From positions 31,521-95,520 of IMG/VR virus record IMGVR_UViG_3300047168_000120: 64,000 bases of DNA; one strand, written 5' to 3'. The notes beneath the pieces were generated by a model, which had not been told where the DNA came from, did not search any database, and saw only the letters and a program-made list of their open reading frames with translations. Source of the stretch: a virus. Positions within the stretch are counted from its first letter, which is position 1. Every line of letters starts with the position of its first letter. Below, one piece after another: positions 48,989-58,836 of the stretch. The position numbers were made by a program, and so were the translations under genes.

Positions 48989-49669
48989 ATGAACGTTTCG
49001 ACAGGGCAGACGGACATGCCTGTGATGGGAAGCCATCGCTTTGTGATTCCGCTCACCAAGATCGACGTGGAGCGCCGCTTGGTGATCGGCGTCGCGGCCC
49101 AGGAAGAGCCGGATAAGGCCCGCGAGATCATGGATTATGAGTCCTCGAAAGCGGCGTTTCAGGCCTGGTCGGACGCGGCCTATGAACGCTCCGGCGGTCT
49201 TTCCAAAGGCAACCTTCGCGCCATGCACGACCCGAAATCGGCGTCCGGCATCATCGATCAGCTCTCATTTGATGACGACAACAAGCGCATCGAGGTCTGC
49301 GCCAAGGTGATCGACGACAACGACTGGAAGAAGTGCCTCGCCGGCGTCTACACCGGTTTCAGCATCGGCGGCGGCTATGACCGGAAGTGGGATGACCCGA
49401 TGCAAAAGGGCTTCAAGCGCTACACGCCCCGCATCGCCGAAATGTCGCTGGTGGACTCGCCCTGCATGCCGTCGGCCAAGTTCTGCGAGCTGGTCAAGGC
49501 GGACGGCACGATTGAGCAGTTGGAGCTGATCGGCAACCCGGCGCCGGATTTCTACTCGTTCGCGGATCTGATGAAAATGCAGCCCGCGCCGATTCCGACC
49601 TTCGCCGAGCAATGGGCCAATCGGCCCATGACCTTCGCGGAAATGATGCAGGCGTCCGGCCTGGCATGA
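48989..49669 (+). CDS. Prohead serine protease-like protein
   Basis: 226 aa. NLRAMHDPKSASG carries a candidate catalytic His, VYTGFSIGGGYDRKW the nucleophile Ser, and RYTPRIAEMSLVDSPCMP the conserved end of HK97-type (S78) prohead proteases. It would cleave the scaffold and capsid N-terminus during head maturation. Overlaps the giant gene by 4 nt. Confidence 0.8.
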   Translation: MNVSTGQTDMPVMGSHRFVIPLTKIDVERRLVIGVAAQEEPDKAREIMDYESSKAAFQAWSDAAYERSGGLSKGNLRAMHDPKSASGIIDQLSFDDDNKRIEVCAKVIDDNDWKKCLAGVYTGFSIGGGYDRKWDDPMQKGFKRYTPRIAEMSLVDSPCMPSAKFCELVKADGTIEQLELIGNPAPDFYSFADLMKMQPAPIPTFAEQWANRPMTFAEMMQASGLA

Positions 49670-52600
49670 CCCGCCCCGCCTTCAACGCCGACCTGATCGC
49701 CGGGCTGCGGGCGAAGGTCGCCGCCCATAACGAGGGTGCGCCGGAATCCGCCAAGGTGAAGCTGAACGACCTGAAGCGCATCTATGAGCGCAGCTTCAAG
49801 GGCGACCAGCCGGCTGCCCGCGCGCTTGGCAAGGTCGACGCTCACCTGGCCGAGCTTGCCAAGGCGTTCGACCCATCCAAGCACCCGCGCCGCCCCGACG
49901 GCAAGTTCGGTTCGGAAAAGGAAAGCCCTTCGGCGCTGGATGCGGCAGCAGCGCATGTTAAGAACGCCGCCGGCGCAGCTTCGGACGCCGCCGGCGCCGC
50001 AGCCGCAGGGGTGAAGCGCGGGCTACACCATGCCGCCTATATCCATGGCTTCGCAGACGCCCCGCCCCTGCCAGAGGGCGTCAAAATCCCAAAAGCCCCG
50101 CTGAATCTGCCGGCTGATAAGGACCAGCACCGCGCGCTGCAAAGCGTGAACGCGGGTTACAGCGCCTTCACCAGCGATGTGATTCCGGAACGCCGGTTCG
50201 AGGCATTGGGAGAGCTGGCACGGACCGGCGTGGCTCTGACGGGCGGTGCGCTCATCACGCACATTCTGACCAGCAAAAACCCCAACAATCGCACGCGCCG
50301 CGCGCTGGAAAGCGCCATTTCATACCCGCCGGCGAAGATCGCGGCCGTCGCCTATGGCGCGCCGCTCCACGTCATCGGGGTTGGCTACGAGCTGGCGCAC
50401 CAAAAACTTGGCCTGGCGGGCGACGCCGTGAAAGTCCGCCGCTTCGCCTATAATTTCAGCGCAAAAGTCGAGCGCAACACGCGCCGGCTGGCACGCGGCG
50501 CGGCGCACCGTACCATATCGGCTGCGCGTTTCGGCGTCGGGAAATTCATCGACACGGTCGAGGGCTTGCCCAGCGAATTCGCGGCGCCGGCTGAACCGAT
50601 CACGGCCAGGCGGTTTTCAACCTGGGCCGGTGCGCGCGGTGCGGCGGCTCAGATCAGCCGCGAGATCACGCTGCGCGGTATTCGTCCAGCCCGGCGCGCC
50701 GGCGCCATCGCCGCGATTGCTTTGGTGCCCACGGCGGCCATCTCGCGCGCTATCCAGGCGTCGTCTCTCGACCCTCAGAAGGCCGGCGAAACTTATGACC
50801 AGCTGAGCTACCGGGTCGTCAACAAGGTTTTGGGCATGCCGGAGACACACGCCCTGGCCAAGGCGCTCACCTCGGACCTGCGGAAAGCCGCGGCGCTCGA
50901 AGGGCTTGAGAGCGGGGTCGAGCGCATTTTCGGGCGTGCCAGCGGCACGGCCATCACCGGCCTGACATCTCTGGGGTCCAGCGGTATCGGCGCGGCGGCG
51001 GGCGCCGGCAGCCAGGCCGTCGCCAACGCGCTGAACGGCGATAAGGGTAATCCCTACCACGACAGCCACGGGCGCTTCACCTCCAAGGACGGTGCGGAGC
51101 CGTCATCCGGGATCGGCCATGCCGCGCTGGTGGGCGCCGGTATTGGTGCGGCCATCGGCGGCGGCGCGGCACATTTTCGCCTGCGTGCATTCAACCAGCG
51201 CGTGTTCCGGGAGGCGATGGAGCACCTGGACAACCATATTCGGGGACTCACCGAGCCGGCTGGCGCCAAGGCGGAGGCGTCGATTATTCCCGCCGTGAAG
51301 AAACTTGCCGATGAGCATGCGCGCGAGCTGGAGAATCTCAAGGCAGAGAAGACGGAATTCGTTGATAAATCGATTGCCGCCGATTCCGGTGTTAAAGCCG
51401 CGCGCGCCGAGATCGAGCAGTACGGAAGCTCGAATCCGACCCATTACAAGGAAAAGATACGGGCCGACATCAATCGCTATCTCGCCTCGATCCTGACGCC
51501 GCACGACAATTTCATGCTGCCGGAAAAAAGTGGCAAGTCCCTGATTTACATGCCTGAGGTCCGGGCCAGGGTAGCGCGGTTCGACGAATATGCGCGGAAC
51601 GCCATCGATGGCGCCACCCCCGAAGCTTTCGCAGGCATGATCGCCAATCTGACGCCTGCGCAGAAGACGGCCGCGCTCCATATTTTCGCGAAACGGGCCG
51701 ACATTTCCGACATGGTCGATAAGGCGCTGGCCGGCCACGTCAAGAAAATCGACGATGCGATTGAAACCATCAAAGCCAAATCTCAGGCAATCGACGACGC
51801 GGAAAAGGCTGCGCTCGACACCAAAGCCAGGGTCGATATGCACCCAGAGGATGGGCCGGAGCGCACCGAGGCGCTCGCGGCTCATGAAAAGGCGGTGACC
51901 GCGATCAAATCGGCAGAAAGAGCTGGAAACGCCGCGCAGAAGAAGCTGGACGAACTGCGATCCATGGGGCCCGAGGTTCGCTCTCCCATCGATGAGCGCC
52001 TTATCGCGCCGCCCAGCCGGCTGGATAACCAGACGCTACAGCAGTCCGCAGAGCTGAAAGCGCGGGCGCGCGCCGAAGCAGAGCATGCGCAGAAGGTCGA
52101 TAAGGCCAAGAAGAGGCATGCGACCGAGATACGAAAGGCCCGCGACGCCTATGCGGCCGACCTTAAGCTGCGTCATGCCAGGCAGGTCGGCGCCTTCGTC
52201 ACGCTCGGGCGCCGCGCTGCCGGCCTTGGAAGCATTACGGGCCGCGCGGTCGATCCTTTGATTAGCGCTCACGCAGACCATGCCGCCGCGCTTGGCGCGC
52301 TCGAAGCGGCCGAGGCTAAGCTTTCAGCGGCGCGCGGCATGGTTGATCGGCTCACCGAAGAGAAAGAGGGCCTTGAACGCGGCGCCGGAAAAGCCAAACG
52401 GGAAGCTCTCTCGGCAAATCTGGCGTCACGTAAAGCCAAGGTGAAGGTCGCCGAGGACGAATATGCCAAAGCGCAGCAGAGCGCGGCCAGCAAGGAAAGC
52501 GCGCTACTGGCGGAGGCCGATAAATTTCTCAATAAATACAATAAATTCCGTTCTGACTCTCAGAATTCAAATGAAACTGCGCATCTGCCACCCAGCCTGA

Positions 52601-55137
52601 TTGCGGAGATGACGCGGGACATTGGGCGGGCGGCGCAGGCTGGCTATGACCCGATCAGCCGGTACGCGGTGCAACCGACGGCCGATGCGCTTCGCGATGC
52701 AATGGCATATGTCGGGCCGCGCGCTCGGGTCGTCGGGGCAGGATTTGCGCGCGCGGCAGACCGAACCTTCAAAGGGATGTTTCTGCGCCAGGCAACTGAC
52801 GAAGATCCGGACAGCGGGCAAAAGACATCCTATTGGGTCCCTGACCCGTTCAAGATCGCGTTCTGGAGCGCCACCGGCGCCGGCGCGGCGACAATCGATT
52901 TCCTGCGGCACTACGGCGAATACGCACACAGCCAGGTGCTGGGCGACGGCAAAGTGAAGTCGCCGACCAACCTGCAGGTCGAGTTGCGGCGCCACCCGAC
53001 CAAGGAAAATGAGGGGCTTTTCGCCGTACATGCGGCCGATCCGCGCAACAAGGGTGAGCGCGTCATCATCTTCGGTCACCGGTACGAGGAAGGCCGGCCC
53101 GACCCTATCAACCTGAATCCGGGCGCGCGGCTTAAGGATGTCACGGAGCATTTTCAGAACCGTTCCGGCAATCAGGGCGGCCAAACCGGCAAGTCGAGCG
53201 TGGCATCTCAGGACGCTGGCTGGCTGAGCGAGAAGGCCAAAAGCGAGATCAACGGCTTCCTATCCAAGATGGGCAGCGACAAAAAAGCCGCGATCACCGG
53301 CCCGGGCGTTTCAATCCCAGCGCGCCACAGCAGCGACAGCGATGGCAATAACGCCGCCGGGACGTTCATGAACGAGTTCCGCGCCAGGTGGGTCAAGCCA
53401 GAGACGGCATCGAACAGCGGCGCAATGTATGGCGCGCTGGAGGCGCTGTTCCAGAAGCAGTCCGAAATCCTGAAATCCAGCCAATTTTACCAGATGCTCA
53501 CCGGCTACAAGGGCAACGAGAAGAAGGGCGACGGCATCTTCAAGCCGAACGAGGATTTCGGGTCGAGCGACCGCGACGAGGTGGCTGGGGCGCTGGACAG
53601 CGAAATCACCCGCATCATGGACAAAGCCGCGCCGCGGGACGACGCCCAAAGAGATGCGCTGCGCCGCGCCGTCGCGGTGATCGGCAAATCGCGCAACCTG
53701 CCGCCGGAGACTCTCCAGCCGATCTACGACAAGATCGGCGGCGCGGCGGCGCCGCAGCGCGAGACAGTCTATTCCGAATCCGCGACCCTGCCGCATGTGC
53801 CTGTCGAGCATAGGACTGCTCATGTTCGCCCCGCCGTGCCGGATGAGATCAGCGAACCGATCAGGTCGCCACGTGACTTCGACAATCCGTACAGCGACCA
53901 GGCCGCCCATGTCGCCAGCAACATCGCGCCGCGGCTCGGGCTGCGCACCGATTCCCAGCGCGAAATGCTCACCATTATGATCGAGCATTACATCAAGCAG
54001 GTCTCAAAGGCGCAGAACCTCGATATCCCGGTCGCCGGGAAGATCGTCAGCGACGCGATGATCCGCAGCGGCGGCGGAGATCGCGTCGCCCAGGCGGAAT
54101 TTGCCCGCACGATGGCCAGCACGGATCATGCAGCCTTCGAAAAGGCGATCAATCAGGCAATTCGGCGCCATAAAAACGAGCAAGCCGGGGAAAACAGCTA
54201 CGCCAAAGCCGATTTCGTCGTGCGCGGCAGCGATCTCGACAGCCTTGATGTGCTGATGAAGCGCATGCCCGCCATTTTTAACGCTTCGCCATACGATCCT
54301 GGCGCTCCCTCGCCCACCCCGAAAGCGCAGCCGAAATATACAGGGACCGATGCGGTGGCTGCCGCTGCTGATCTTGCGGGCGCGGGCGTGGCCAATCACG
54401 CCCTGAACCATATCGGCGCTCTCAAAACACCGGAGATCGGGACCAAACAAGTCATTCAGGCCATCGCCAGCCCGCTTCAATCCCTGAAAACAGCCGGCTC
54501 TTCGGTCGCGGGAGCATTTGAAGGTGGCGCAGGTGCGGGGCTGAAGGCTGTCGGCCGCGGAACATTGATGGCGGGAAAACTGGCCGCCAAGGGTTTGATT
54601 GCAGGTGCGGCTGGTGCTGGCCTCTATAACCTGGTGCAGGGCGCCGGCGGCGGGGCATCATATGCGCGGAACACATCAACTGGCGAAACGCTCGCCATGG
54701 GCGCTGCCAAATTCGGCGGTGCGACGGCCGGGGAGTTGGCAGGTGAGGCAGCTGCCGGCCGCTTCATTGGTGAAGGCGCTGGAGCGCTCCTTGGTACAAT
54801 CGGCGGCCCTGCTGGCGAAGTAGCCGGTGGCGCGGCTGGCGCGGCCCTCGGCGATTACCTTGGGCACAAGGTCTTCAAATTCTTTAACGGCTATCACCCC
54901 GCGACCGTCCAGCGCGTGTTGCAAACCAAACTGACGGCGCCGGCTGACCAGGCCAGCGAAGTGCAGGCGGGTGAAATCGGCGGTGGAATCGTCGGGAACG
55001 CGGTGGCCGGCGCTAAGGGTGAGGGTTTGGCAAGTGCGGTCGGCGCTGCGCTGGGCGCGGCACACGCCCGCGCCACTGCCGATGTCAGCAATGTTTTGCA
55101 CCGGCGACCGAAACAGCCCGCAACGGGCATCGCTTAA
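49666..55137 (+). CDS. Giant head-module protein, 1823 aa
   Basis: Start MTRPAFNADLIAGLRAKVAA at the ATGA overlap with the protease gene. Contains KHPRRPDGKF and NPYHDSHGRFTSKDG (the HPRxxxGRF-like motif shared with the portal-proximal genes), long coiled coils (residues about 540-1000) and glycine-zipper hydrophobic segments (GAGIGAAIGGGAAHF; near the end GAGALLGTIGGPAGEVAGGA). Such composition is typical of internal virion proteins that leave the head with DNA and enter membranes. Function inferred only; no enzyme domain is seen. Confidence 0.75.
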   Translation: MTRPAFNADLIAGLRAKVAAHNEGAPESAKVKLNDLKRIYERSFKGDQPAARALGKVDAHLAELAKAFDPSKHPRRPDGKFGSEKESPSALDAAAAHVKNAAGAASDAAGAAAAGVKRGLHHAAYIHGFADAPPLPEGVKIPKAPLNLPADKDQHRALQSVNAGYSAFTSDVIPERRFEALGELARTGVALTGGALITHILTSKNPNNRTRRALESAISYPPAKIAAVAYGAPLHVIGVGYELAHQKLGLAGDAVKVRRFAYNFSAKVERNTRRLARGAAHRTISAARFGVGKFIDTVEGLPSEFAAPAEPITARRFSTWAGARGAAAQISREITLRGIRPARRAGAIAAIALVPTAAISRAIQASSLDPQKAGETYDQLSYRVVNKVLGMPETHALAKALTSDLRKAAALEGLESGVERIFGRASGTAITGLTSLGSSGIGAAAGAGSQAVANALNGDKGNPYHDSHGRFTSKDGAEPSSGIGHAALVGAGIGAAIGGGAAHFRLRAFNQRVFREAMEHLDNHIRGLTEPAGAKAEASIIPAVKKLADEHARELENLKAEKTEFVDKSIAADSGVKAARAEIEQYGSSNPTHYKEKIRADINRYLASILTPHDNFMLPEKSGKSLIYMPEVRARVARFDEYARNAIDGATPEAFAGMIANLTPAQKTAALHIFAKRADISDMVDKALAGHVKKIDDAIETIKAKSQAIDDAEKAALDTKARVDMHPEDGPERTEALAAHEKAVTAIKSAERAGNAAQKKLDELRSMGPEVRSPIDERLIAPPSRLDNQTLQQSAELKARARAEAEHAQKVDKAKKRHATEIRKARDAYAADLKLRHARQVGAFVTLGRRAAGLGSITGRAVDPLISAHADHAAALGALEAAEAKLSAARGMVDRLTEEKEGLERGAGKAKREALSANLASRKAKVKVAEDEYAKAQQSAASKESALLAEADKFLNKYNKFRSDSQNSNETAHLPPSLIAEMTRDIGRAAQAGYDPISRYAVQPTADALRDAMAYVGPRARVVGAGFARAADRTFKGMFLRQATDEDPDSGQKTSYWVPDPFKIAFWSATGAGAATIDFLRHYGEYAHSQVLGDGKVKSPTNLQVELRRHPTKENEGLFAVHAADPRNKGERVIIFGHRYEEGRPDPINLNPGARLKDVTEHFQNRSGNQGGQTGKSSVASQDAGWLSEKAKSEINGFLSKMGSDKKAAITGPGVSIPARHSSDSDGNNAAGTFMNEFRARWVKPETASNSGAMYGALEALFQKQSEILKSSQFYQMLTGYKGNEKKGDGIFKPNEDFGSSDRDEVAGALDSEITRIMDKAAPRDDAQRDALRRAVAVIGKSRNLPPETLQPIYDKIGGAAAPQRETVYSESATLPHVPVEHRTAHVRPAVPDEISEPIRSPRDFDNPYSDQAAHVASNIAPRLGLRTDSQREMLTIMIEHYIKQVSKAQNLDIPVAGKIVSDAMIRSGGGDRVAQAEFARTMASTDHAAFEKAINQAIRRHKNEQAGENSYAKADFVVRGSDLDSLDVLMKRMPAIFNASPYDPGAPSPTPKAQPKYTGTDAVAAAADLAGAGVANHALNHIGALKTPEIGTKQVIQAIASPLQSLKTAGSSVAGAFEGGAGAGLKAVGRGTLMAGKLAAKGLIAGAAGAGLYNLVQGAGGGASYARNTSTGETLAMGAAKFGGATAGELAGEAAAGRFIGEGAGALLGTIGGPAGEVAGGAAGAALGDYLGHKVFKFFNGYHPATVQRVLQTKLTAPADQASEVQAGEIGGGIVGNAVAGAKGEGLASAVGAALGAAHARATADVSNVLHRRPKQPATGIA

Positions 55138-56609
55138 TGAGCGAATCAGCCACCTTTTCGCAACCGACCACGGCAACCACGGGGCTCCAGCGTTACGACC
55201 TCGAGCCCAAGCCGAAGGAAGTTTACCCGGCGCCTATGCCGGGCCGGATCACCCGCTTGCGCCATGCCGCATGGCACAAGCGATTTGTTTCTCGCGGCAG
55301 GAAGAAGGGACTTACGACGATGACCAAAAACACCATCGAACTGGAACCGATGGTCGACATGCTCCGGAAGAGCGTGACGTCCATCGTCGCGGCCGCCCCT
55401 GCCAATCAGGAAGAACTGCTGGCGAAATCATTCAGCGAATTCCATGCGGCGGCCAAAGAGACCATTGAAGCTGAACTGGCCAAATCTGTGACACCTGCGG
55501 TCGAGGAACCGCTCTTTAAGGGGTTCGGCACTGTTGGCCGCGTCGCCAATCTCGTCGGAAGCCTGGCTGGCCAGATCGCCACGATCAAGCGCGGCTATGA
55601 GCAGTGGAATGTCGACAAGGATGGCAATCCGCCGGCGGACGCCGACCCGGCCAGCCCCGAGCTGGTTGAGCATCTCGAGGACCTTCTGCTGCACGCCGAG
55701 ATGCTGATGCGCGTCGCCGTCAACGACCAGTGCGAGCCGATGGATGACGGCGAAATGGCGGAAAGCGGCATGCATGTGGTGATGGTTCCCATCACCGGCG
55801 GCGGTCAGATGGCCGTTAAAACGCATCTGCCGGAAGGCCTGGCCAAATACGCCACTGACCCCAACGATATCGACAATATCCTGATCGATCAGGGGATGAA
55901 CATGCTGGCGCTGGGCGGCGTCGATACCGAGGCGCTCGGCAAAGCCATGCAAGGCGGCGAGCTGGCCAAGGACATCACGGGCGGCGGCGCCGCGGCGCCG
56001 ATGCCCATGTCATCAGCAGATGCTGCGTCGCAGGCCGGTGCCGGCCTGCCGGATGACGGCCAGCCGGAAAATCCGCTCGACGTGATCGGGCGCCTGGCCG
56101 CACTTATCATGGTGCAGGTCGACTACGTGCAGCAGATGATGGATGGCACGAATGAGCCGACCGATCCGACCGGCGAGGCCGATCCAGGCGCCGGCGGTGG
56201 CTCGGAATCCAATCCGTCCGTATCGGATGCTGAAGCGGCCGCGAAGGCGGTCACCACCGGCAATCTGGCCAAAGTCGACACGGCAAGCGAAGAGGTCCTA
56301 CAGAAGGTTCTGAAAGAGCATGGCCTGGATCTCGGCGCGCTCAAAAAGATGGCCGACGACAATCTTGCGCTCACCACCAAGCTGAATGAATTCGAACAGC
56401 TTGTGCCGGAGTTGCTCGCCAAGGCCGAGCCGCCGAAGGCGCCTCTTATCAGCACCAGTGTCAGCAAGGAAAATGAAGACGCTGCTCTGCTGAACGCCGC
56501 GCCGGTCGTCGAACCCGACCTTTCGAAGATGTCGCCGCAATCGCGCGCCATGGAATTGATGAAGCGGCAGCATCGCACCGCCGGCCGCCCGAGCAACGGC
56601 ATCGAGTAA
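55137..56609 (+). CDS. Scaffold-like protein with capsid-like N-terminus, 490 aa
   Basis: N-terminal residues 4-33 (ATFSQPTTATTGLQRYDLEP...) copy the N-terminal arm of the major capsid protein (ATFIQSTSATTGLTEYDLEP...). The rest is acidic, helical, with DNLALTTKLNEFEQLVPEL and a basic C-terminus, suiting an assembly scaffold next to the capsid gene. A second start with a better ribosome site, MTKNTIELEPMVDML at 55321, would remove the capsid-like part. Confidence 0.68.
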   Translation: MSESATFSQPTTATTGLQRYDLEPKPKEVYPAPMPGRITRLRHAAWHKRFVSRGRKKGLTTMTKNTIELEPMVDMLRKSVTSIVAAAPANQEELLAKSFSEFHAAAKETIEAELAKSVTPAVEEPLFKGFGTVGRVANLVGSLAGQIATIKRGYEQWNVDKDGNPPADADPASPELVEHLEDLLLHAEMLMRVAVNDQCEPMDDGEMAESGMHVVMVPITGGGQMAVKTHLPEGLAKYATDPNDIDNILIDQGMNMLALGGVDTEALGKAMQGGELAKDITGGGAAAPMPMSSADAASQAGAGLPDDGQPENPLDVIGRLAALIMVQVDYVQQMMDGTNEPTDPTGEADPGAGGGSESNPSVSDAEAAAKAVTTGNLAKVDTASEEVLQKVLKEHGLDLGALKKMADDNLALTTKLNEFEQLVPELLAKAEPPKAPLISTSVSKENEDAALLNAAPVVEPDLSKMSPQSRAMELMKRQHRTAGRPSNGIE

Positions 56610-56625
56610 AAATTTTAGCCAGGAA

Positions 56626-56641
56626 ACACATTTAAGTGTGT
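56626..56641. promoter_or_regulatory. Operator-like palindrome before the capsid gene
   Basis: Core ACACAT-TTAA-GTGTGT in the 197-bp leader of the major capsid gene. Confidence 0.7.
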
Positions 56642-56669
56642 TTTCCGGCTAATTTGAGATGTTTTTTTC

Positions 56670-56775
56670 TTGACGGGGCGACCAGCAAATCGCCCCGTCA
56701 ACGTGTCAGCCCGGAAACGGGCTCGCTCGTCACACCCGTCTGAGCAGCGGGACTGCCCCGAAATCGCCGCTGGGG
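56670..56775 (+). promoter_or_regulatory. Structured 5' leader of the capsid gene
   Basis: Hairpin TTGACGGGGCG / CGCCCCGTCAA (11 bp, 10-nt loop, 56670-56701), GAAA-capped AGCCCG/CGGGCT (56708-56723) and a longer GCAGC...GCTGC stem (about 56736-56776). Stable leaders of this type often protect abundant capsid messages. The T run lies before the first stem, so it is not a terminator. Confidence 0.55.
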
Positions 56776-56806
56776 CGCGGCTGCTCAACACGTGAAGGTG
56801 TGAAAA

Positions 56807-58285
56807 ATGTCTGACACATTGAAGGCGCTCCGCGATGCTCTCGCGAAGGGCGCAGCGACTCAGGATCTGAATAAGGCGGCGACCTTCATTCAGTCCACCT
56901 CGGCAACCACGGGTCTTACCGAATACGACCTCGAGCCGGTGGCGAAGGAACTCTACCCGGTTCTCACCCCGCTGCTGAAATCCATCCCCCGCGTGAGCGG
57001 CAAGGGCGGCATCCAGGCAAACTGGAAAACCGTCAAGTCGATCTCCAGCGACGGTGGCAGCATGGGCATCGCCGAGGGCATGCGCGGTGCGCTGATCAAC
57101 GTCACGACCGGCGATTACTATGCCGCGTACCGGACACTTGGCCGTGAATCCAGCGCGACCTTCGAGGCGGAAGAGGCAGCCGAAGGCTTTGACGACATCA
57201 AGGCGCGGGCGGTTCATACCCTCCTGCAGGCCAAGATGCTCGGCGAGGAAGCTATCCTGCTCGGCTCCAACTCGATGTACAATCTCGGTCGTACCCCGAC
57301 GCCGACCCTTGTCGCGGCCAACACCGGGGGCAACATCCCGGCCAGCACGGCAGTTTATGTCGGATGTGTCGCGCTGACGTTCGACGGTCTGAACGGTGTC
57401 GTGGGGGGCGTGGTTCCAAACCAGATGACGCGCACCAACTCTGATGGCACAACGACCCAGTATAACGGTGGTTCAGCGCAAGGGTCCATTCTGGCGAACG
57501 TTTCCACCGCAGCGGGTACCGCGACGAATCAGGTCACTGCGTCGGTTTCACCGTTGCAGGGTGCCTATGGTTACGCCTGGTACGTCGGCACCAGCAGCAA
57601 CCAGTATTTCTATGCCGTAACGACCGTCGCGCAGGTGGTGATCACCAGCGTGCCGACCAGCGGCCAGCTGTTCAGCGTGTTCTCGGCCGACTATTCCGCG
57701 AATAACCTGATCCACGACGGCCTGCTCGGTTTTGTCGGCAATCCCGGCAATGGATCGTACTGGACCGCGGCTGCAAACGGCGCCGGCCTGACGGCAGATG
57801 GTTCCGGTGGTATCGTCGAATTCGACAGCACCCTGAAATATTTCTGGGATACACTCCGCTTGTCCCCGGATGAAATCATGGTGTCGAGCCAGGAGATGAC
57901 CTGGATCCGCAAGAAAATCCTGACGGGTAGTTCTGCGGCTTCGACGTCGCGCTTCGTGTTCAACATGCAGCAGGGTCAGTTGGTCGGCGGCGGCATGCCT
58001 CGCGGCTATTTGAACCCCTACGTGATGTCCGGCACCGCGCCGGAAATCCCGATCACGCTGCACCCGAACATGCCGGCGGGCACTGTGCTTTTCATCACGC
58101 ACAAGCTGCCCTACCCGCTCGCGAATATCAGCAACGTGATGAACGTTCGTTGCCGTCGCGATAACTACCAAATCGAGTGGCCGCGGACCAACCGTACCTA
58201 TCAATACGGCGTCTACTCGAGCCAGGTGCTGCAGCATTACTTCATGCAGAGCCTGGGCGTCATCACCAACCTCTCGCCGAATTAA
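56807..58285 (+). CDS. Major capsid protein
   Basis: 492 aa with HK97-like layout: N-terminal arm, E-loop region (ANWKTVKSISSDGGSMGIAE), AYRTLGRESSATFEAEEAAEG, a Gly/Thr-rich insertion domain (residues about 180-290), then LSPDEIMVSSQEMTWIRKKI and LPYPLANISNVMNVRCRRDN ... QYGVYSSQVLQHYFMQSLGV. Ribosome site GAAGGTG. It is flanked by a structured leader and a strong terminator-like hairpin, as expected for a highly expressed gene. Confidence 0.9.
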   Translation: MSDTLKALRDALAKGAATQDLNKAATFIQSTSATTGLTEYDLEPVAKELYPVLTPLLKSIPRVSGKGGIQANWKTVKSISSDGGSMGIAEGMRGALINVTTGDYYAAYRTLGRESSATFEAEEAAEGFDDIKARAVHTLLQAKMLGEEAILLGSNSMYNLGRTPTPTLVAANTGGNIPASTAVYVGCVALTFDGLNGVVGGVVPNQMTRTNSDGTTTQYNGGSAQGSILANVSTAAGTATNQVTASVSPLQGAYGYAWYVGTSSNQYFYAVTTVAQVVITSVPTSGQLFSVFSADYSANNLIHDGLLGFVGNPGNGSYWTAAANGAGLTADGSGGIVEFDSTLKYFWDTLRLSPDEIMVSSQEMTWIRKKILTGSSAASTSRFVFNMQQGQLVGGGMPRGYLNPYVMSGTAPEIPITLHPNMPAGTVLFITHKLPYPLANISNVMNVRCRRDNYQIEWPRTNRTYQYGVYSSQVLQHYFMQSLGVITNLSPN

Positions 58286-58293
58286 CCTGATCT

Positions 58294-58319
58294 GGGGCGT
58301 CTGAAAAGACGCCCCTTTT
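58294..58319 (+). terminator. Terminator after capsid gene
   Basis: GGGGCGTCT-GAAA-AGACGCCCC followed by TTTT: 9-bp stem with a GNRA tetraloop. The short T tract may allow partial read-through to the tail genes. Confidence 0.75.
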
Positions 58320-58341
58320 CATCCCGCAGGAGGTTTCTGAG

Positions 58342-58836
58342 ATGCCCATTTACAAGGTTCCAAATCCGAACGTGTCAGCTATCGCCTGTCACGGAGAGGA
58401 ATTCGATGTCGAGAACGGTTTTATCGAAGTTCCCGACGAAATCATCACGCCGGAAATCGAGTATGCGATCACGACGCATGCCGGTTGCGTCCTGGCGACG
58501 CAGGATGATGTTGATGAGGTCGTGACGCTCATCGACACCGGCAAAGACTTGAAGCGCAATGCCGAGGAACGCGCCCGGCTCCTGAAGATATTGAAGGACG
58601 CGGGCATCAAAATCGATGGCCGCAAATCCCTCGAATGGGTGCAGGAGCGGTTCGACGAAATGGTGGCGCAAGGCTTGGTGACGCCGGATGGCGGGGCCGT
58701 TCAGCCGGCTCCCGCACCGGTTGAACCGCCTGTCGAGCCAGGGCCAACCGATGAGCCTCCGACACCTGCGCCGGATGTCGAACACCCGTCGGAAGATCCT
58801 CCCCCACCGCCCCCGGAAGAGCCGCCGGCGCCGTAA
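58342..58836 (+). CDS. Head accessory protein with Pro-rich tail, 164 aa
   Basis: MPIYKVPNPNVSAIACHGEE..., a small beta domain (residues 1-55), a helical middle and a long Pro/Glu tail (about residues 118-164). Position after the capsid gene suggests a decoration or head-completion protein. Not recognised. Confidence 0.65.
   Translation: MPIYKVPNPNVSAIACHGEEFDVENGFIEVPDEIITPEIEYAITTHAGCVLATQDDVDEVVTLIDTGKDLKRNAEERARLLKILKDAGIKIDGRKSLEWVQERFDEMVAQGLVTPDGGAVQPAPAPVEPPVEPGPTDEPPTPAPDVEHPSEDPPPPPPEEPPAP

Noticed and set aside
56670-56701. Terminator before the capsid gene
   Set aside because: The T tract precedes the stem on the plus strand and becomes an A tract after it on the minus strand, so it cannot terminate in either direction.
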